Of a DNA stretch of 64,000 bases, positions 24,063-35,990 are shown piece by piece (positions within the stretch are counted from its first letter, which is position 1; each line of letters opens with the position of its first letter). The position numbers and the translations under genes were made by a program. This DNA comes from Sabethes cyaneus (lineage: Eukaryota > Arthropoda > Insecta > Diptera > Culicidae). The stretch covers positions 79,994,909-80,058,908 of the forward strand of contig NC_071353.1 of the NCBI RefSeq assembly GCF_943734655.1. Direction: 5' to 3'. The notes under the pieces are model-generated. The model saw only the letters and a program-made list of their open reading frames with translations, was not told where the DNA came from and ran no database searches.

Positions 24063-25349
24063 ATGGCAAACGCCCAAAGGAGCGGGAATCCCCAAGGAGA
24101 ACAGCATGTACTGGCCACTGGTAAAAGCAGTCTGCAGGTCGTGCAACAAGGACTACCGTATGGCAGATCGAAGCTAGAGGAGGCCAAGAAAGCTGCCGAA
24201 GAACTCTACGGCTTTGTTAAGGACAAACACTACGTGAACAAGGAGATCAAGCAGCTGGCGATAAGATTAAAGTCCGCTATTCACGCTGTCGATAAGGAAC
24301 AGCAGAGCCTGCGAACGAAACTGGAAACGGCTGATAAAGCGTTGGCAAACGCCAATGAAGCACCACCGATACCGAACCGGGCGGTAGTGAAAGGAAAGGC
24401 GAAAGGAAATCCCCAGGGGACAGAATCCGGGTCTCTCTCCACGCCGAAGAGGCCAAGACCTTCGCCAGGAGATGCAAGACCAGGAGGCTCCAAGAAACCT
24501 AAGGAGACGCCAGGCACTAGCAGACAGCTGACTACCGAAGAGGTCACCGAAGAAGACAGCCAAGCTCCGTGGCAAGTCGTCGGGAACAAAGGAAACGAAA
24601 AAACAAACAGAAGTAGATCCGGTCAACGCAAGTTCATTAAGGGAAGGAATAAAGGCGAAGCGCTAATAGTGAAAGCAAACGGTGACTCGTACGAAGAGGT
24701 TCTGCGTGCCATGCGGACAAAGCCGGAACTCAAGGAGCTAGGTGCAAATGTGCAAAAAATTAGACGCACCCGTAATGGCGAGATGATCCTCGAGCTGAAA
24801 AAGGACCCGCAAGTTAGTAGCTCCTCTTACAAAGAGCTAACTGAGAGAGCTATGGGTGACGCGGTGGCAGTGAGAGCTCTGTGCCCGGAAGCGACTCTCC
24901 AGTGCAAGGATTTGGACGAGGTTACTTCGGAGGAAGAAACCAGACTAGCCTTGAAGGAGCAATGCGAGTTGGGGAATGTCCGAATGACCATCCGCATGAG
25001 AAAGGGACCTTATGGAACGCAAGTAGCTACGATAAAACTTCCTATTGAAGCAGCCAACAAGGCACTGAAGACTGGGAAAATCAAAGTGGGCTGGTCGGTA
25101 TGTCCGTTGAGTATCTCAAAGCAGCCGGAAGTATGCTTTAGGTGCCAAGAGTTCGGCCACATTGCAAGAAATTGCAAAGGACCTGATAGGAGCAAATTAT
25201 GCAGAAGGTGCGGTGAAGATGGTCATAAAGCTCACGACTGTAGGAAGCCACCGAAATGCCTGATCTGTCCAAATGAAGATGGCAATAAACACGTGACAGG
25301 AGGCCCGAGATGTCCGGCCTCTAAACAGGCGGCGGCTGCTAGATCATAG
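24063..25349 (+). CDS. LINE ORF1, Gag-like RNA-binding protein
   Basis: A 428-residue protein that should coat the element RNA and target it to the chromosome. The N-terminal third is charged and helical (about residues 35-100). Residues 105-200 are basic and rich in Pro, Ser and Lys. Residues 205-330 form a conserved-looking domain with LIVKANGDSYEEVLRAM. Three cysteine-histidine knuckles lie near the end: CFRCQEFGHIARNC (from residue 358), CRRCGEDGHKAHDC (380) and CLIC...H...C (399). Three knuckles are usual for R1-clade ORF1. The start is the first ATG in frame after an 870-bp leader. The stop TAG at 25347-25349 overlaps the proposed ORF2 start. Confidence 0.95.
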   Translation: MANAQRSGNPQGEQHVLATGKSSLQVVQQGLPYGRSKLEEAKKAAEELYGFVKDKHYVNKEIKQLAIRLKSAIHAVDKEQQSLRTKLETADKALANANEAPPIPNRAVVKGKAKGNPQGTESGSLSTPKRPRPSPGDARPGGSKKPKETPGTSRQLTTEEVTEEDSQAPWQVVGNKGNEKTNRSRSGQRKFIKGRNKGEALIVKANGDSYEEVLRAMRTKPELKELGANVQKIRRTRNGEMILELKKDPQVSSSSYKELTERAMGDAVAVRALCPEATLQCKDLDEVTSEEETRLALKEQCELGNVRMTIRMRKGPYGTQVATIKLPIEAANKALKTGKIKVGWSVCPLSISKQPEVCFRCQEFGHIARNCKGPDRSKLCRRCGEDGHKAHDCRKPPKCLICPNEDGNKHVTGGPRCPASKQAAAARS

Positions 25350-28294
25350 TGCAGGTGACGCAAATAAACCTGAATCACTGCGATACAGCACAACAACTGC
25401 TCTTGCAGTCCATGGTGGAAGCACTGAGTGACATAGCTATTATCTCGGAGCCATATCGAATCCCATCTGGTGATGGAAATTGGGCAGCGGACAAGGCGAA
25501 AACGGCGGCAATTTGGACGGTGGGAAGATATCCTCTACAAGAAGTAGTCTATTCTGCAGAAGAAGGCTTCGTGATCGTTAGAATTAACGGTGTTTTTATC
25601 TGCAGCTGCTACGCGCCTCCACGATGGACAATAGAGCGGTTTAACCAGATGCTGGTCGATCGGAGACCAGTTGTTATCGCCGGTGACTTTAACGCCTGGG
25701 CAGCTGAGTGGGGAAGCCGCCTCACCAATCCAAGGGGTCGCAGTCTGCTAGAGGCCCTAGCAAAGCTAAATGTAGTTATAGCAAACGAAGGCACTACTAG
25801 CACATACCGTAGGGAAGACCGGGAGTCCATCATTGATGTCACCTTCTGCAGCCCTGGTGCGGCAAGGATTACGAACTGGAGAGTGTGCGAGGAATATACC
25901 CACAGTGACCACCAAGCGATTCGGTACCGCATTGGAAACGGGACGCAGATGGAATCATATGGGGGACAGATAAGCGAGCGGAGGTGGAAAACGGCGTGCT
26001 TCAAAAAGGGTGTATTTGTTGAAGCGCTCAGGTTTCAAAGCATTCCTTCGAACCTAAGTACGAAAGTGCTGACGGCAGTATTAACACGAGCGTGCGATGC
26101 CACTATGCCGAGGATAAAGAGACCGAAGAACGGTCGCCGCCCAGTCTACTGGTGGAACACGACGATCGCCGAACTACGGGCAAATTGCCTTCGTGCCAGA
26201 AGGAGAAGTCAGCGGGCTCGCAACGAGGCCGATAGAGAAGAAAGAATACTAGTGCACAGGATAGCAAGAACCGCACTTAACAAAGCAATTAAGCTCAGCA
26301 AGAAATCTTGCTTTGAGGAACTTTATCGTAGCGCCAACGCGAATCCTTGGGGAGATGCTTACAGAGTTGCCATGTCAAAAATTAAAGGTCCTTTTGTACC
26401 ACCCGAAAGGTGTCCGGAGAAGATGAAAGCCATTATCGACGGGTTGTTTCCGCAACATGAAATAACACTCTGGCCAAGCCCCCCGTATGGCGAGGAGACG
26501 GAGCACGTAGAGGAAGCTCGAATCACCAACGAGGAGTTAATCGAGCTGGCGAAGGCCATGAAGGGAAAGAAAGCCCCAGGTCCAGACGGAATTCCGAACC
26601 TGGCTTTGAAAGTAGCAATCATGGAGAATCCAGACATGTTTAGGACCACACTGCAGAAATGCGTTGACGAAGGTAGCTTTCCTGAGACCTGGAAGCGCCA
26701 GAAGCTGGTGTTGCTGCCGAAGCCGGGTAAACCCCCCGGCGATCCCTCAGCGTATATGCCTATATGTCTACTGGATACGGTTGGCAAGCTGCTAGAGAGA
26801 GTAATCCTGAATAGACTCACCAAGTACACGGAGAGTGAGAACGGCCTGTCAAACAAGCAGTTCGGCTTCCGGAAAGGCCGGTCCACAATAGATGCCATAC
26901 GAATGGTAGTGGATGCCGCGGAAAAGGCCCAGAAACAACAAAGAAGAGGAAATCGCTATTGTGCGGTGGTCACTTTAGACGTGAGGAATGCTTTTAATAG
27001 CGCCAGCTGGGAAGCAATCGCCCGTTCGCTGGTTAGCATGACGGTTCCTGTGTATCTCTGCAGGATTTTGAAAAGTTACTTTCATAATCGTACACTGATA
27101 TACGAGACAGACAGAGGGGAGAGAAGGATTACAATCACGGCAGGCGTTCCCCAGGGCTCCATCATTGGCCCGACGTTATGGAACGCGATGTACGATGGAG
27201 TATTGAAGCTGAACCTCCCCAGGGGTGTGGAGATTGTCGGCTTCGCTGATGATGTGGCGTTGGTAGTAACTGGCGAATCAAGAGAAGAGGTGGAGGTACT
27301 CGCCATGGAATCCATACATATGGTGGAAGATTGGATGGGAGAGAATAGGCTGGCATTAGCTCATCATAAAACAGAGGTGGTAGTGATTAGCAACCGAAAG
27401 GCAGTGCAGCAGGCAAAGATCATAGTTGGAGAATGCATCATCGACTCTAAGCGGGACGTGAAGCAGCTGGGCGTGATCATCGACGACCGACTAAATTTCA
27501 ATAGCCACGTAGATTATGCCTGTCAGAAGGCAGCAAAAGCGATCACAGCGCTAACCAGAATCTTGCCGAACAATTCGGCGATAAATAGTAGTAAGAGGAG
27601 GCTCCTGGCTAGTGTTACCACGTCAATACTTAGGTATGGCAGCCCTGCATGGATCTCGGCATTAAGAACGAAAAGAAATCTATCGCGTTTGAATAGTACG
27701 TACAGACTGATGAGCATGAGAGTAGCGAGCGCCTACCGCACCATATCACTGGAAGCGGTCTGCGTCATTGCCGGCATGATTCCCATTGGATTGGTATTGG
27801 AGGAGGATCTAGAATACTACAGAAATAGAGGCCTCGGCGGAGCTCGAAAACGAACACGGGTAGATACATTGCGTAAGTGGCAAGTGGAATGGGACAATGC
27901 AATCAATGGAAGATGGACTCATCGGCTGATCCCGAATGTGTCCACGTGGATGAACAGGAAACACGGGGAAGTCGACTTCCACCTGACTCAATTCTTGTCA
28001 GGCCACGGTTGCTTCAGAAAGTACCTACATAGATTCGGTCACGCAGAGTCACCTCTCTGTCCGGAGTGCGCTGAAGTAGAAGAAATACCGGAGCACGTAG
28101 TGTTTGTCTGCCCACGATTCGGGGCAATGCGAAGCGAAATGTTTGCCACCAGCGGTGAGGATTCCAGCCCAGATAATGTAGTCCAAAAAATGTGTCGCGA
28201 CATTCACACGTGGAATATAATCAGCCGAACCATCACACAAATCATGTCGGCGCTGCAGCGAAAATGGCGCGAGGATCAACAGTCGAGTCCTTAA
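25349..28294 (+). CDS. LINE ORF2, endonuclease-reverse transcriptase
   Basis: About 981 residues. Residues 1-225 are an apurinic-like endonuclease: INLNH near the start, GDFNAWAAEWGS (from 112), DVTF and SDHQAI (186). The reverse transcriptase follows with PDGIPN, PICLLDTVGKLLERVI, QFGFRKGRSTIDAI, TLDVRNAFNSASW, GVPQGSIIGPTLWN (599) and the catalytic FADD (632-635). Near the end is CPECAEVEEIPEHVVFVCP (904), a C-C-H-C motif. The protein nicks the target and copies the RNA in place. There is no ATG before the endonuclease motifs. The frame opens only after a stop at 25340, so translation probably starts at the GTG in TAGTG that overlaps the ORF1 stop. One RT motif reads AYMPICLL where Arg is usual in place of Met. 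Confidence 0.95.
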   Translation: MQVTQINLNHCDTAQQLLLQSMVEALSDIAIISEPYRIPSGDGNWAADKAKTAAIWTVGRYPLQEVVYSAEEGFVIVRINGVFICSCYAPPRWTIERFNQMLVDRRPVVIAGDFNAWAAEWGSRLTNPRGRSLLEALAKLNVVIANEGTTSTYRREDRESIIDVTFCSPGAARITNWRVCEEYTHSDHQAIRYRIGNGTQMESYGGQISERRWKTACFKKGVFVEALRFQSIPSNLSTKVLTAVLTRACDATMPRIKRPKNGRRPVYWWNTTIAELRANCLRARRRSQRARNEADREERILVHRIARTALNKAIKLSKKSCFEELYRSANANPWGDAYRVAMSKIKGPFVPPERCPEKMKAIIDGLFPQHEITLWPSPPYGEETEHVEEARITNEELIELAKAMKGKKAPGPDGIPNLALKVAIMENPDMFRTTLQKCVDEGSFPETWKRQKLVLLPKPGKPPGDPSAYMPICLLDTVGKLLERVILNRLTKYTESENGLSNKQFGFRKGRSTIDAIRMVVDAAEKAQKQQRRGNRYCAVVTLDVRNAFNSASWEAIARSLVSMTVPVYLCRILKSYFHNRTLIYETDRGERRITITAGVPQGSIIGPTLWNAMYDGVLKLNLPRGVEIVGFADDVALVVTGESREEVEVLAMESIHMVEDWMGENRLALAHHKTEVVVISNRKAVQQAKIIVGECIIDSKRDVKQLGVIIDDRLNFNSHVDYACQKAAKAITALTRILPNNSAINSSKRRLLASVTTSILRYGSPAWISALRTKRNLSRLNSTYRLMSMRVASAYRTISLEAVCVIAGMIPIGLVLEEDLEYYRNRGLGGARKRTRVDTLRKWQVEWDNAINGRWTHRLIPNVSTWMNRKHGEVDFHLTQFLSGHGCFRKYLHRFGHAESPLCPECAEVEEIPEHVVFVCPRFGAMRSEMFATSGEDSSPDNVVQKMCRDIHTWNIISRTITQIMSALQRKWREDQQSSP

Positions 28295-29710
<1,416 letters not shown>

Positions 29711-29969
29711 AGGACCTGCCGAGGGATATTAGCCACTTTCTAATTTAATTTTACGCCCACTTTACACCAGCACCCCAGCACTACAAAGTTTATACATATC
29801 TATACATTGTACATATAATTTACCTTTTTGCCTTTCTACTATATAAATATATAGTATAAAGGTATAGAAATCACTTGGAAAACCGGAAATGGAAAGAAGG
29901 TCCTGCGGGCCGAATGTTATATACCATTCGACTCAGTTTCGAAAACTGAGCATTTTCTGTGTGTGTGTA

Positions 29970-30029
<60 letters not shown>

Positions 30030-30770
30030 TGTGTGTGTATGTGACGCTTTTAATCTCACTCACTTTTCTCGGAGATGGCTGGACCGATTTTAATGTTCTT
30101 AGTGTCAAATGAAAGGTCTAGGTGTCCCATTGGTTGCTATTGAATTTCATACTGATCGGACTTTTAGTTCAAAAGTTATGTATAAAAATACGAAAAATAT
30201 GGGACTTCATTATCTCATAGGTCCCTTAACCGATTTGAACAAAATTGATTGCATATGAAAGAGGAGCCTTGCAAACCCTTAACTTCCAAATTTCATGACG
30301 ATTGGACTTGTAGTTTGAAAGTTACATAAAGAAATGTGAAAAAATAGTATTTAAAACATATTTATGTAACATATAAGCATTAATTTAATGAAAAACATCA
30401 CGCATTTTATGATTATTTGAAAATTACTGCTGAGATCTATCAAACGAAACCGAGTTATTTAAAATTGAACGCTTCATTCAAAAGTTATTCAAACTTTAAC
30501 ACTTAAGCACCGTATATTAAACCGTTAAAACGTGTGAAATCAAAACATATCAATCAAATGTTGATTGTATTCAATGTATGAGATGTGTGTGATGTATGTG
30601 TGTATGTATGTATGTATGTATGTATGTATGTATGTATGCATGTATGTGTGTATGTATGTATGTATGTGATGACAATTTGCAATTTTAAAATTTGCAATGA
30701 AATTCAAGAAAAGTGAGAAACATGTCAATTGTCTGAAGTTTTTGAAGCCTCTTAGTGGAATACGAACTCT

Positions 30771-30963
30771 GAAATTAAAGAAAAGAAAAAACTTTTACCG
30801 ACTAAATTCCACTATTTAATATTTATTCGCGACAGATACGTATACGCTTTGAAATAAGACACTGATGAAGCCTGCACGTCGTAGGTGAGCTACGTATCTG
30901 TTGCAAATAAATATTAAATAGTGGGATTCAATCGAAAAGTTTTTCTTTTCTTTGATTTCAGAT
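30771..30963. mobile_element. Palindromic MITE inside HF2 (copy 1)
   Basis: About 65-bp inverted arms: CACTATTTAATATTTATTCG on the left and its complement on the right, with AAAGAAAA-rich outer edges. The core holds GAAGCCTGCACGTCGTAGG. The same insert is in HF2 copy 2 (50540-50737), so it entered before that family spread. Confidence 0.8.
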
Positions 30964-31394
30964 TTCAATTGTCATTTTCTTCACTTACTGTTACTCACAA
31001 TTGTACAAAAAAAGCAGTTTATTTAAGCATGTAGGTATAGTGGTGTATAGAATCAAAATTACTAGTGAGTTGATTTTTCCAAATAAATTTGTACAAATTC
31101 CAAACAAATTCTGCGCATCAATAGATGCTCTTTTCAATCAATAGTATTTCCCATTCCCAGAGCTTAGAAATGTTATATGAAAAATAGGAAGTAAACGTTG
31201 CACGATAGAAATTTTATAAGATTTGTTTTCGTTAGTGATATTTTAAAGGACAGATGTCTTCTGTCATGTATCATGTTTTAATAAATAAATCAAAAAAAGA
31301 CAAGCACTGGGAATCATATCGATCGTATTTCCCATTCTCAAGCATGTTTACGGCGCAGCTTTTTTACTATTTTTCGACCTCGTCTTGTTTTCCT

Positions 31395-31848
31395 AACCCT
31401 CTAACATTGTAAAAACGATGCGATCAAGCTAATGACTATCTTTTCATGAAAGTACATTCAAAAGAAGCTTAAGTTTTTATTTTCATGCAAAAATAATTAT
31501 CTGAAGGAGCGCTAGCTAAGAAATAGTTCCATTTCTCGTTGTCATATCTAATGCTCTATTCAGTAATTTTTTTCTAATTCAGATATATTGCAAAATTAAA
31601 GCCAAGTAAAATTTTGAGATCAATCATTTTGTTGTAGATATCCTTTTTCTTCAAAAGCGAAATATAATAATAATTTTTCTGAACTCTTGTTTTTCAAAGA
31701 TGCTAACTTTTGAATGCATGGTATTAATATCAAAATATCAAAAAATCTGCTATGAACAAATACTTCATATTGTCAATTCAAAACAAGTTTCGTATGTGGC
31801 TCTGAAGCCCGAAAGTTAAGGCCGTCTGTAGACCCGTTAGAGGGTTAA
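31395..31848. mobile_element. CCCTCTAAC-ended insert inside HF2 (copy 1)
   Basis: Left end CCCTCTAACATTGTAAAAAC (after CTAA), right end GACCCGTTAGAGGG followed by TTAA. The tips CCCTCTAAC/GTTAGAGGG are inverted. Ends starting CCC beside TTAA suggest a piggyBac-type MITE, but one flank reads CTAA. A matching copy lies at about 49642-50098 in HF2 copy 2. Confidence 0.5.
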
Positions 31849-32196
31849 TTTCTAATTTTCTATACATATTCATTCAAGTCTGTAAAAATTATCTTTTGTG
31901 TTTACATTACTTTTCTATAAATATTATAAAACTAAATAAGGTGTTCATCAAGTAACATAAATGACGCTTACATGTATTTACGCACCCAAGGAAAGAAAAT
32001 ATAATTATTCTACACAATACGTTGTGAATTTTACTGGCAAATAAGGATTTTGAGGAATACGGAACGGATATTTAAAAATATAGTCTAATATAACATCGAT
32101 ACATCTACAATTAAGTTCCTGAGAAATTTTATAAAGATTATTGTGGCAGTAGAAAGGCTAGGTCACGCCGCTAGGTGGATTAATTCGGGTTTGTTT

Positions 32197-33228
32197 TATC
32201 TTTTTATCACTATTAACTGTAGTTTCTATTGTGCCGTTTCTTTTTACAATTCTTGACACTATAATATAAACGTTTAGCCATTAGTTGTATACACAGTAGT
32301 CCATATCATAACAATAAGTTTCAACTAACTATATAATTTTTACACAACTGACTATTCAATTTTTACACAAATGACACAATAATTTTATTATACTTTTAAC
32401 TATACCTTTTAGAACACTACTTCCTTTACACACAAGACTTTTCTTCTTTATAAACCGACAATACAATTTGCACCACTTTTCATACGTCCAATATATTAAT
32501 TTTCGACATGATCTGCTGTTGTTTGATGTTTCAACAGAATAAAATTCCCTAAACATAAGAGCTGAGCTTTTTAAAGGATCTGTTGAGATTCGGGGACGAA
32601 GTTTCTCCGAACCTCAACAATGCCCTATTGTAATGGCAACCCTTCTTATGGTTTTTGAACCGTGGCTTTGAATGCCGGAATCGTCTTTTCCCTTTGTATC
32701 TGTGAGCATACAAATATTGGTGACCACTCCGCCAAGACGCAAACCGCGCCCGGCTTGGCGTGATATCACCCATATTGCTGTGAGTGACCGTGGTGAATTC
32801 AGTGAAAGCTTCTTTGTTAGAATGACCACTCCACCCAGGATGCAAACCGCGCCAGGCTTGGCGTGCTATCACTCAAACAGCCATCTGCATTCTACCTCTC
32901 GGTAAAGCTTTCCAAAGTGAATCATCCATCCGTCCGCAGACTTGGAAGGTTATCACCCATCTCTTTGACAGCTCTCCCGGAGCGGGATGCTTTTGCTCTA
33001 GACATCTACTTTTGAGAAAACTTTCCTCCGTGAGTGGCCTCTCCGCCTAGAAGCGACTTGGATAGCTATCCCTCATTCTGTCAAAGTTTGCTCAGAGGTG
33101 GACTTAGGATGTGGGAACTGTGCAACTCTGGACAACATTATAATTTTGGTGAAGCTGAAATCTCAATTGTAACCAACGGTTACAAGCTCTTCTTAAACAT
33201 GTTCATTACATTAAATTTGACAAGGGGA
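32197..33228. other. Region with short tandem units before an LTR-like sequence
   Basis: 32197-32570 is AT-rich with nothing recognised. From 32715 to 33070 degenerate units of about 50-110 bp recur with GACCACTCCGCCAAGACGCA, CTTGGCGTG and TATCAC. The small open frames are not gene-like. The end AAGGGGAGGATGTAG resembles a polypurine tract, so this may be the 3' part of an LTR element. Confidence 0.4.
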
Positions 33229-33352
33229 GGATGTAGTATCCCAGAGTATGTATGAGTGGGAGCGACGACAGAGTGAGTCGGGAACGAAGTGGAATAAAAA
33301 GCGGTTGCGCTGGGACAAGAATATACCTGGTCTTTCAGTAAATATCACAACA
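33229..33352 (+). other. Candidate short LTR after a polypurine tract
   Basis: Follows the purine tract AAGGGGAGGA, begins TGTAGTATCCCAGAG and ends near AAATATCACAACA, the TGT...ACA style of LTRs. GAATAAAAAG within it could serve as a promoter or poly-A element. There is no second copy in the window, so this is tentative. 33353-33540 shows nothing. Confidence 0.35.
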
Positions 33353-33544
33353 CGTACACTAAGAACAAAGGGGAAGAACATTTAAATTTTTACAAACGAA
33401 CTAAAAGCTTAACGAATATGTGTGAATTTGTTTGTAATGTATCTACATAATGCAGAGATAGAGAGTTTGCATTCGGCAACGCTGCATTTTTGTTTATAGC
33501 AACCATCTGGAAAACCACGTGTAGTTTGACAGATAACTGTTTTT

Positions 33545-33640
33545 TAGTTGCACGATCGTGCAACTAGCGGACGTGCAATTAAAAGACGGTGCGGTTAGAG
33601 GACGTGCAATTAGCGCACGAGTGCTGTACTTGCATTCACA
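33545..33640. repeat. Palindrome plus short tandem units
   Basis: A perfect 22-bp palindrome at 33545-33566 (half-site TAGTTGCACGA) is followed by degenerate units of about 15 bp with GACGTGCAATTA and GGTGCGGTTAGAG up to 33625. Confidence 0.75.
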
Positions 33641-33861
33641 ACAACAACAATACACCCCGAACCGCAATTTTCAATAATTCTCATTTGATCCACAATTTTC
33701 AGTAATAATCCGCATTTGATAGTTCTTTGGGTGAGATAGCAGCCTTCTCCAGCGCTGTTATCGGTTGCTAAATTTGTGCACGCGCTGCTTCCCGAAAGCC
33801 CGGTTACTATTTTAGCAGCGCGTTTAGCAGTGACCGGTACGGTACAGAGTGATGACAGAGA

Positions 33862-33884
33862 GCTGCTAAACTGGGTTTAGCAGC
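33862..33884. repeat. Perfect 9-bp hairpin in a repeated motif
   Basis: GCTGCTAAA, loop CTGGG, TTTAGCAGC. The arm TTTAGCAGCGC also occurs alone near 33812-33822. Confidence 0.7.
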
Positions 33885-33983
33885 GCACCGTTACGGATGC
33901 TCTAAGAGCAACCGTTCGCTACCTGGTTGTGATTATTGGAACTACAAAAAAAGTGCAATTCCCAAAATGCTTGCTGGCACCTA

Positions 33984-34441
33984 TCCACCTTTTCGCGTGC
34001 TTAATGGCGGATAGTGGGCGCAACTTTTGGAAAATATTTCAATGCTTTTGGCAACTTTGCTAACGTACGCTTGACAGTTTTGCAAGGGGAAATGTCAACT
34101 TGACGTGAGCAGAGTTGCCAAAAGCATATTATTTTTTCCGAAAGTTGTACCCACAAGCCGTAAAGCCATATAAATGTATCCACCTTTTCGCGCGCGTAAT
34201 GGCGGCTGGTAGGTACACTTTTCGACAATGTTTATTTGCTTTTAGGAACTCCGCTCACGTACGCTTGAAAGTTCTACAGCAACAATCAAGGTTGGAAATA
34301 TCAACCTGACGTGAATAAAGTTGCCAAAGGCATGCTAACGTTCTCCGAAAGTTGCACCCACTAGCCGCTATGACGCACGTGAAAAGGTCGATATCTTTAT
34401 AGGGCTTTAAGTAGCCGCCATTAGGCACACGAAAATGTCGA
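33984..34441. mobile_element. TA-inserting MITE with a second copy nested inside
   Basis: The outer element begins TCCACCTTTTCGCGTGCTTA and ends CACGAAAATGTCGA, with TA on both sides (33982-33983, 34442-34443). A relative (34179-34391, 213 bp) sits inside it, also between TA dinucleotides, with TIRs of about 55 bp. A third copy of exactly 213 bp lies at 44781-44993. TA duplications and TIR-only structure fit mariner-type MITEs. Confidence 0.8.
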
Positions 34442-34848
34442 TATGGAACTCGACTTTAAATGAGTGGGTCAGAAGGAAAGGGGTGTAAGTGACAAAAAGT
34501 AAATTTCGAGAAAATCAGGTTCAAAGTTAACATTGTCTAGAAAATTCGTCAGATTATATAATAGAAAACTAATGACGCACTATGGTTGTGTTAGCTTTAC
34601 TTTATTAAATTCTATTGAAATCTTGGAAAACCACTTTGATTTTCGGGATTTATAAAATAGTTTTGAAAATGTTATTTGCACTTACACCCCTTTCCTTCTC
34701 AGTTATGCACTTGCACCCCTTTCATTCCAAGCGATTATAGGGAATTACTACTTGGAGTGAAAAGGGTGCAAGTGCAAATCTTGGAATCATATTACAATCG
34801 TCTTCATTGAAAGGTTGACTAGCGGGCAGGCAGCAGTAGTTCAGGATT

Positions 34849-35990
34849 TTCTCGCTACGTGGCGCTAGTGCAGAGGTAATATTCTTGTATAGGCTGTATC
34901 TTACGCTACTGACTATTTAGAAAGTTGCAGTCTTCGGGAAGGTTGTTCAAATGACTGTCATCTCGGAAATGACACTGAAAATAGTTCAGAATATTCTCAA
35001 CGTGCAGCGCTAATGTATATGCGAACTCGTTTTATTTGCTATAGCTTATAATTCATGTAACCTAAGGTATTACTTTCTAAGGCAAAGTTGTTTGAGCAAT
35101 AGCAGCTTTGCAGATGGTATAGAAAATAGTGCAGAATTGCCTCACTACGTGGCGCTACCGTATATGTAATATTACAGTATACGCTGTAACTTACGCTACT
35201 GATTACCTAGAAAGTAGTGGTCTTCGAGAAGTTTATACAAGTGATTGTCACCTTCAAGATGGTATGAAAAATAGTTCAGAATTTTGTCATCGGCGAGGCT
35301 AGTATGATATGATATGAGTAACTAAAAATGTTACTTTCTTCGGAAAAACGGTTTTAGTAACAGCAGCCTTTTTTCCATGTGTAGACTCATTACTGCGACC
35401 AGTATAGAGTTGATCTATTGTAATATCGCCCGGGTGCTTGCTGTATGACCTGCACTGCATTTCTTTTTGCTATAACCGCTATTGAGAAAGCAATATGCTT
35501 ATTAAATTTTATGCGTGCTTGTGTGTATTGGGGTTTACCCTTCCTTCAAAGCTTGATCTACTTTACTCACTTATTCTTTGCTGCCAGCACTATCCCATAT
35601 TATAGCCGTCCCTGGCGAGGACTCCCTCGTTCCTCTGACCTATAACTATAGGAGGGACTTTTGCACTGTCAAGTCAAGAGGCTTCAGTGGGTAAATATAT
35701 AGAAATTCAGCATGAAGGAAGGGTAAATCAGGGGTCTGAGAATAAACCCATGCTAAAGTTATTTGACATCGAATGGCTTTGATTCTACTAAGATTCGAAC
35801 CCACGACCACTCGCTTGTCAAAGGTGACTCGGTAACCTTGCGGCTACAGAGCCCCTCTTGCTGATAGTAGGGAAAATAGTACAGAAGTATCTCACTGTAA
35901 TTTACTTTAATTTACTGTACATGTAATTTACTTGTGTGGGTTGTCTCTTGCGCTACTCATAGCTCATGACCTTAGTAATCGTTTTTTTTT
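34849..35990 (+). repeat. Tandem repeat of about 150-bp units
   Basis: Four to five degenerate units recur with CTCGCTACGTGGCGCTA, a CTTACGCTACTGA segment and TCAGAATTTT-type starts (34849, 34983, 35125, 35275, and a last unit resuming after the SINE at about 35870). The SINE splits one unit. Confidence 0.75.
35369..35858 (-). mobile_element. tRNA-derived SINE, minus strand
   Basis: On the minus strand the head resembles a tRNA: A-box TGTAGCCGCAAGGTTA (35833-35848) and B-box GGGTTCGAATC (35792-35802). A body of about 350 bp follows, then a 3' tail ending with an A-run (T run near 35369-35374). The tail segment 35392-35420 is shared with the LINE fragment at 12306-12331. Pol III would transcribe it from the internal boxes. 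No exact target duplication was found. Confidence 0.75.

Larger units (their letters stand above)
29823..32196 (-). repeat. HF2 repeat, copy 1
   Basis: Inverted relative to 49295-51778 and matching it end to end. In this orientation it starts with the hairpin CCTTTCTACTATATAAATAT plus complement (29834-29863). It then has a GT microsatellite (29958-30042), units with TCTCGGAGATGGCTGGACCG, a TATG microsatellite (about 30600-30668), a palindromic MITE and a CCCTCTAAC-ended insert. It ends GGTGGATTAATTCGGGTTT. The architecture matches HF1 although the sequence is different. Confidence 0.9.

Noticed and set aside
24063..28294. Host gene with zinc knuckles and polymerase
   Set aside because: Domain order, poly-A end and (AC)n context show it is a LINE.
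35792..35858. Possible tRNA gene on the minus strand
   Set aside because: A- and B-boxes are present, but the sequence runs on into a SINE body and a LINE-like tail, and no acceptor stem closes.
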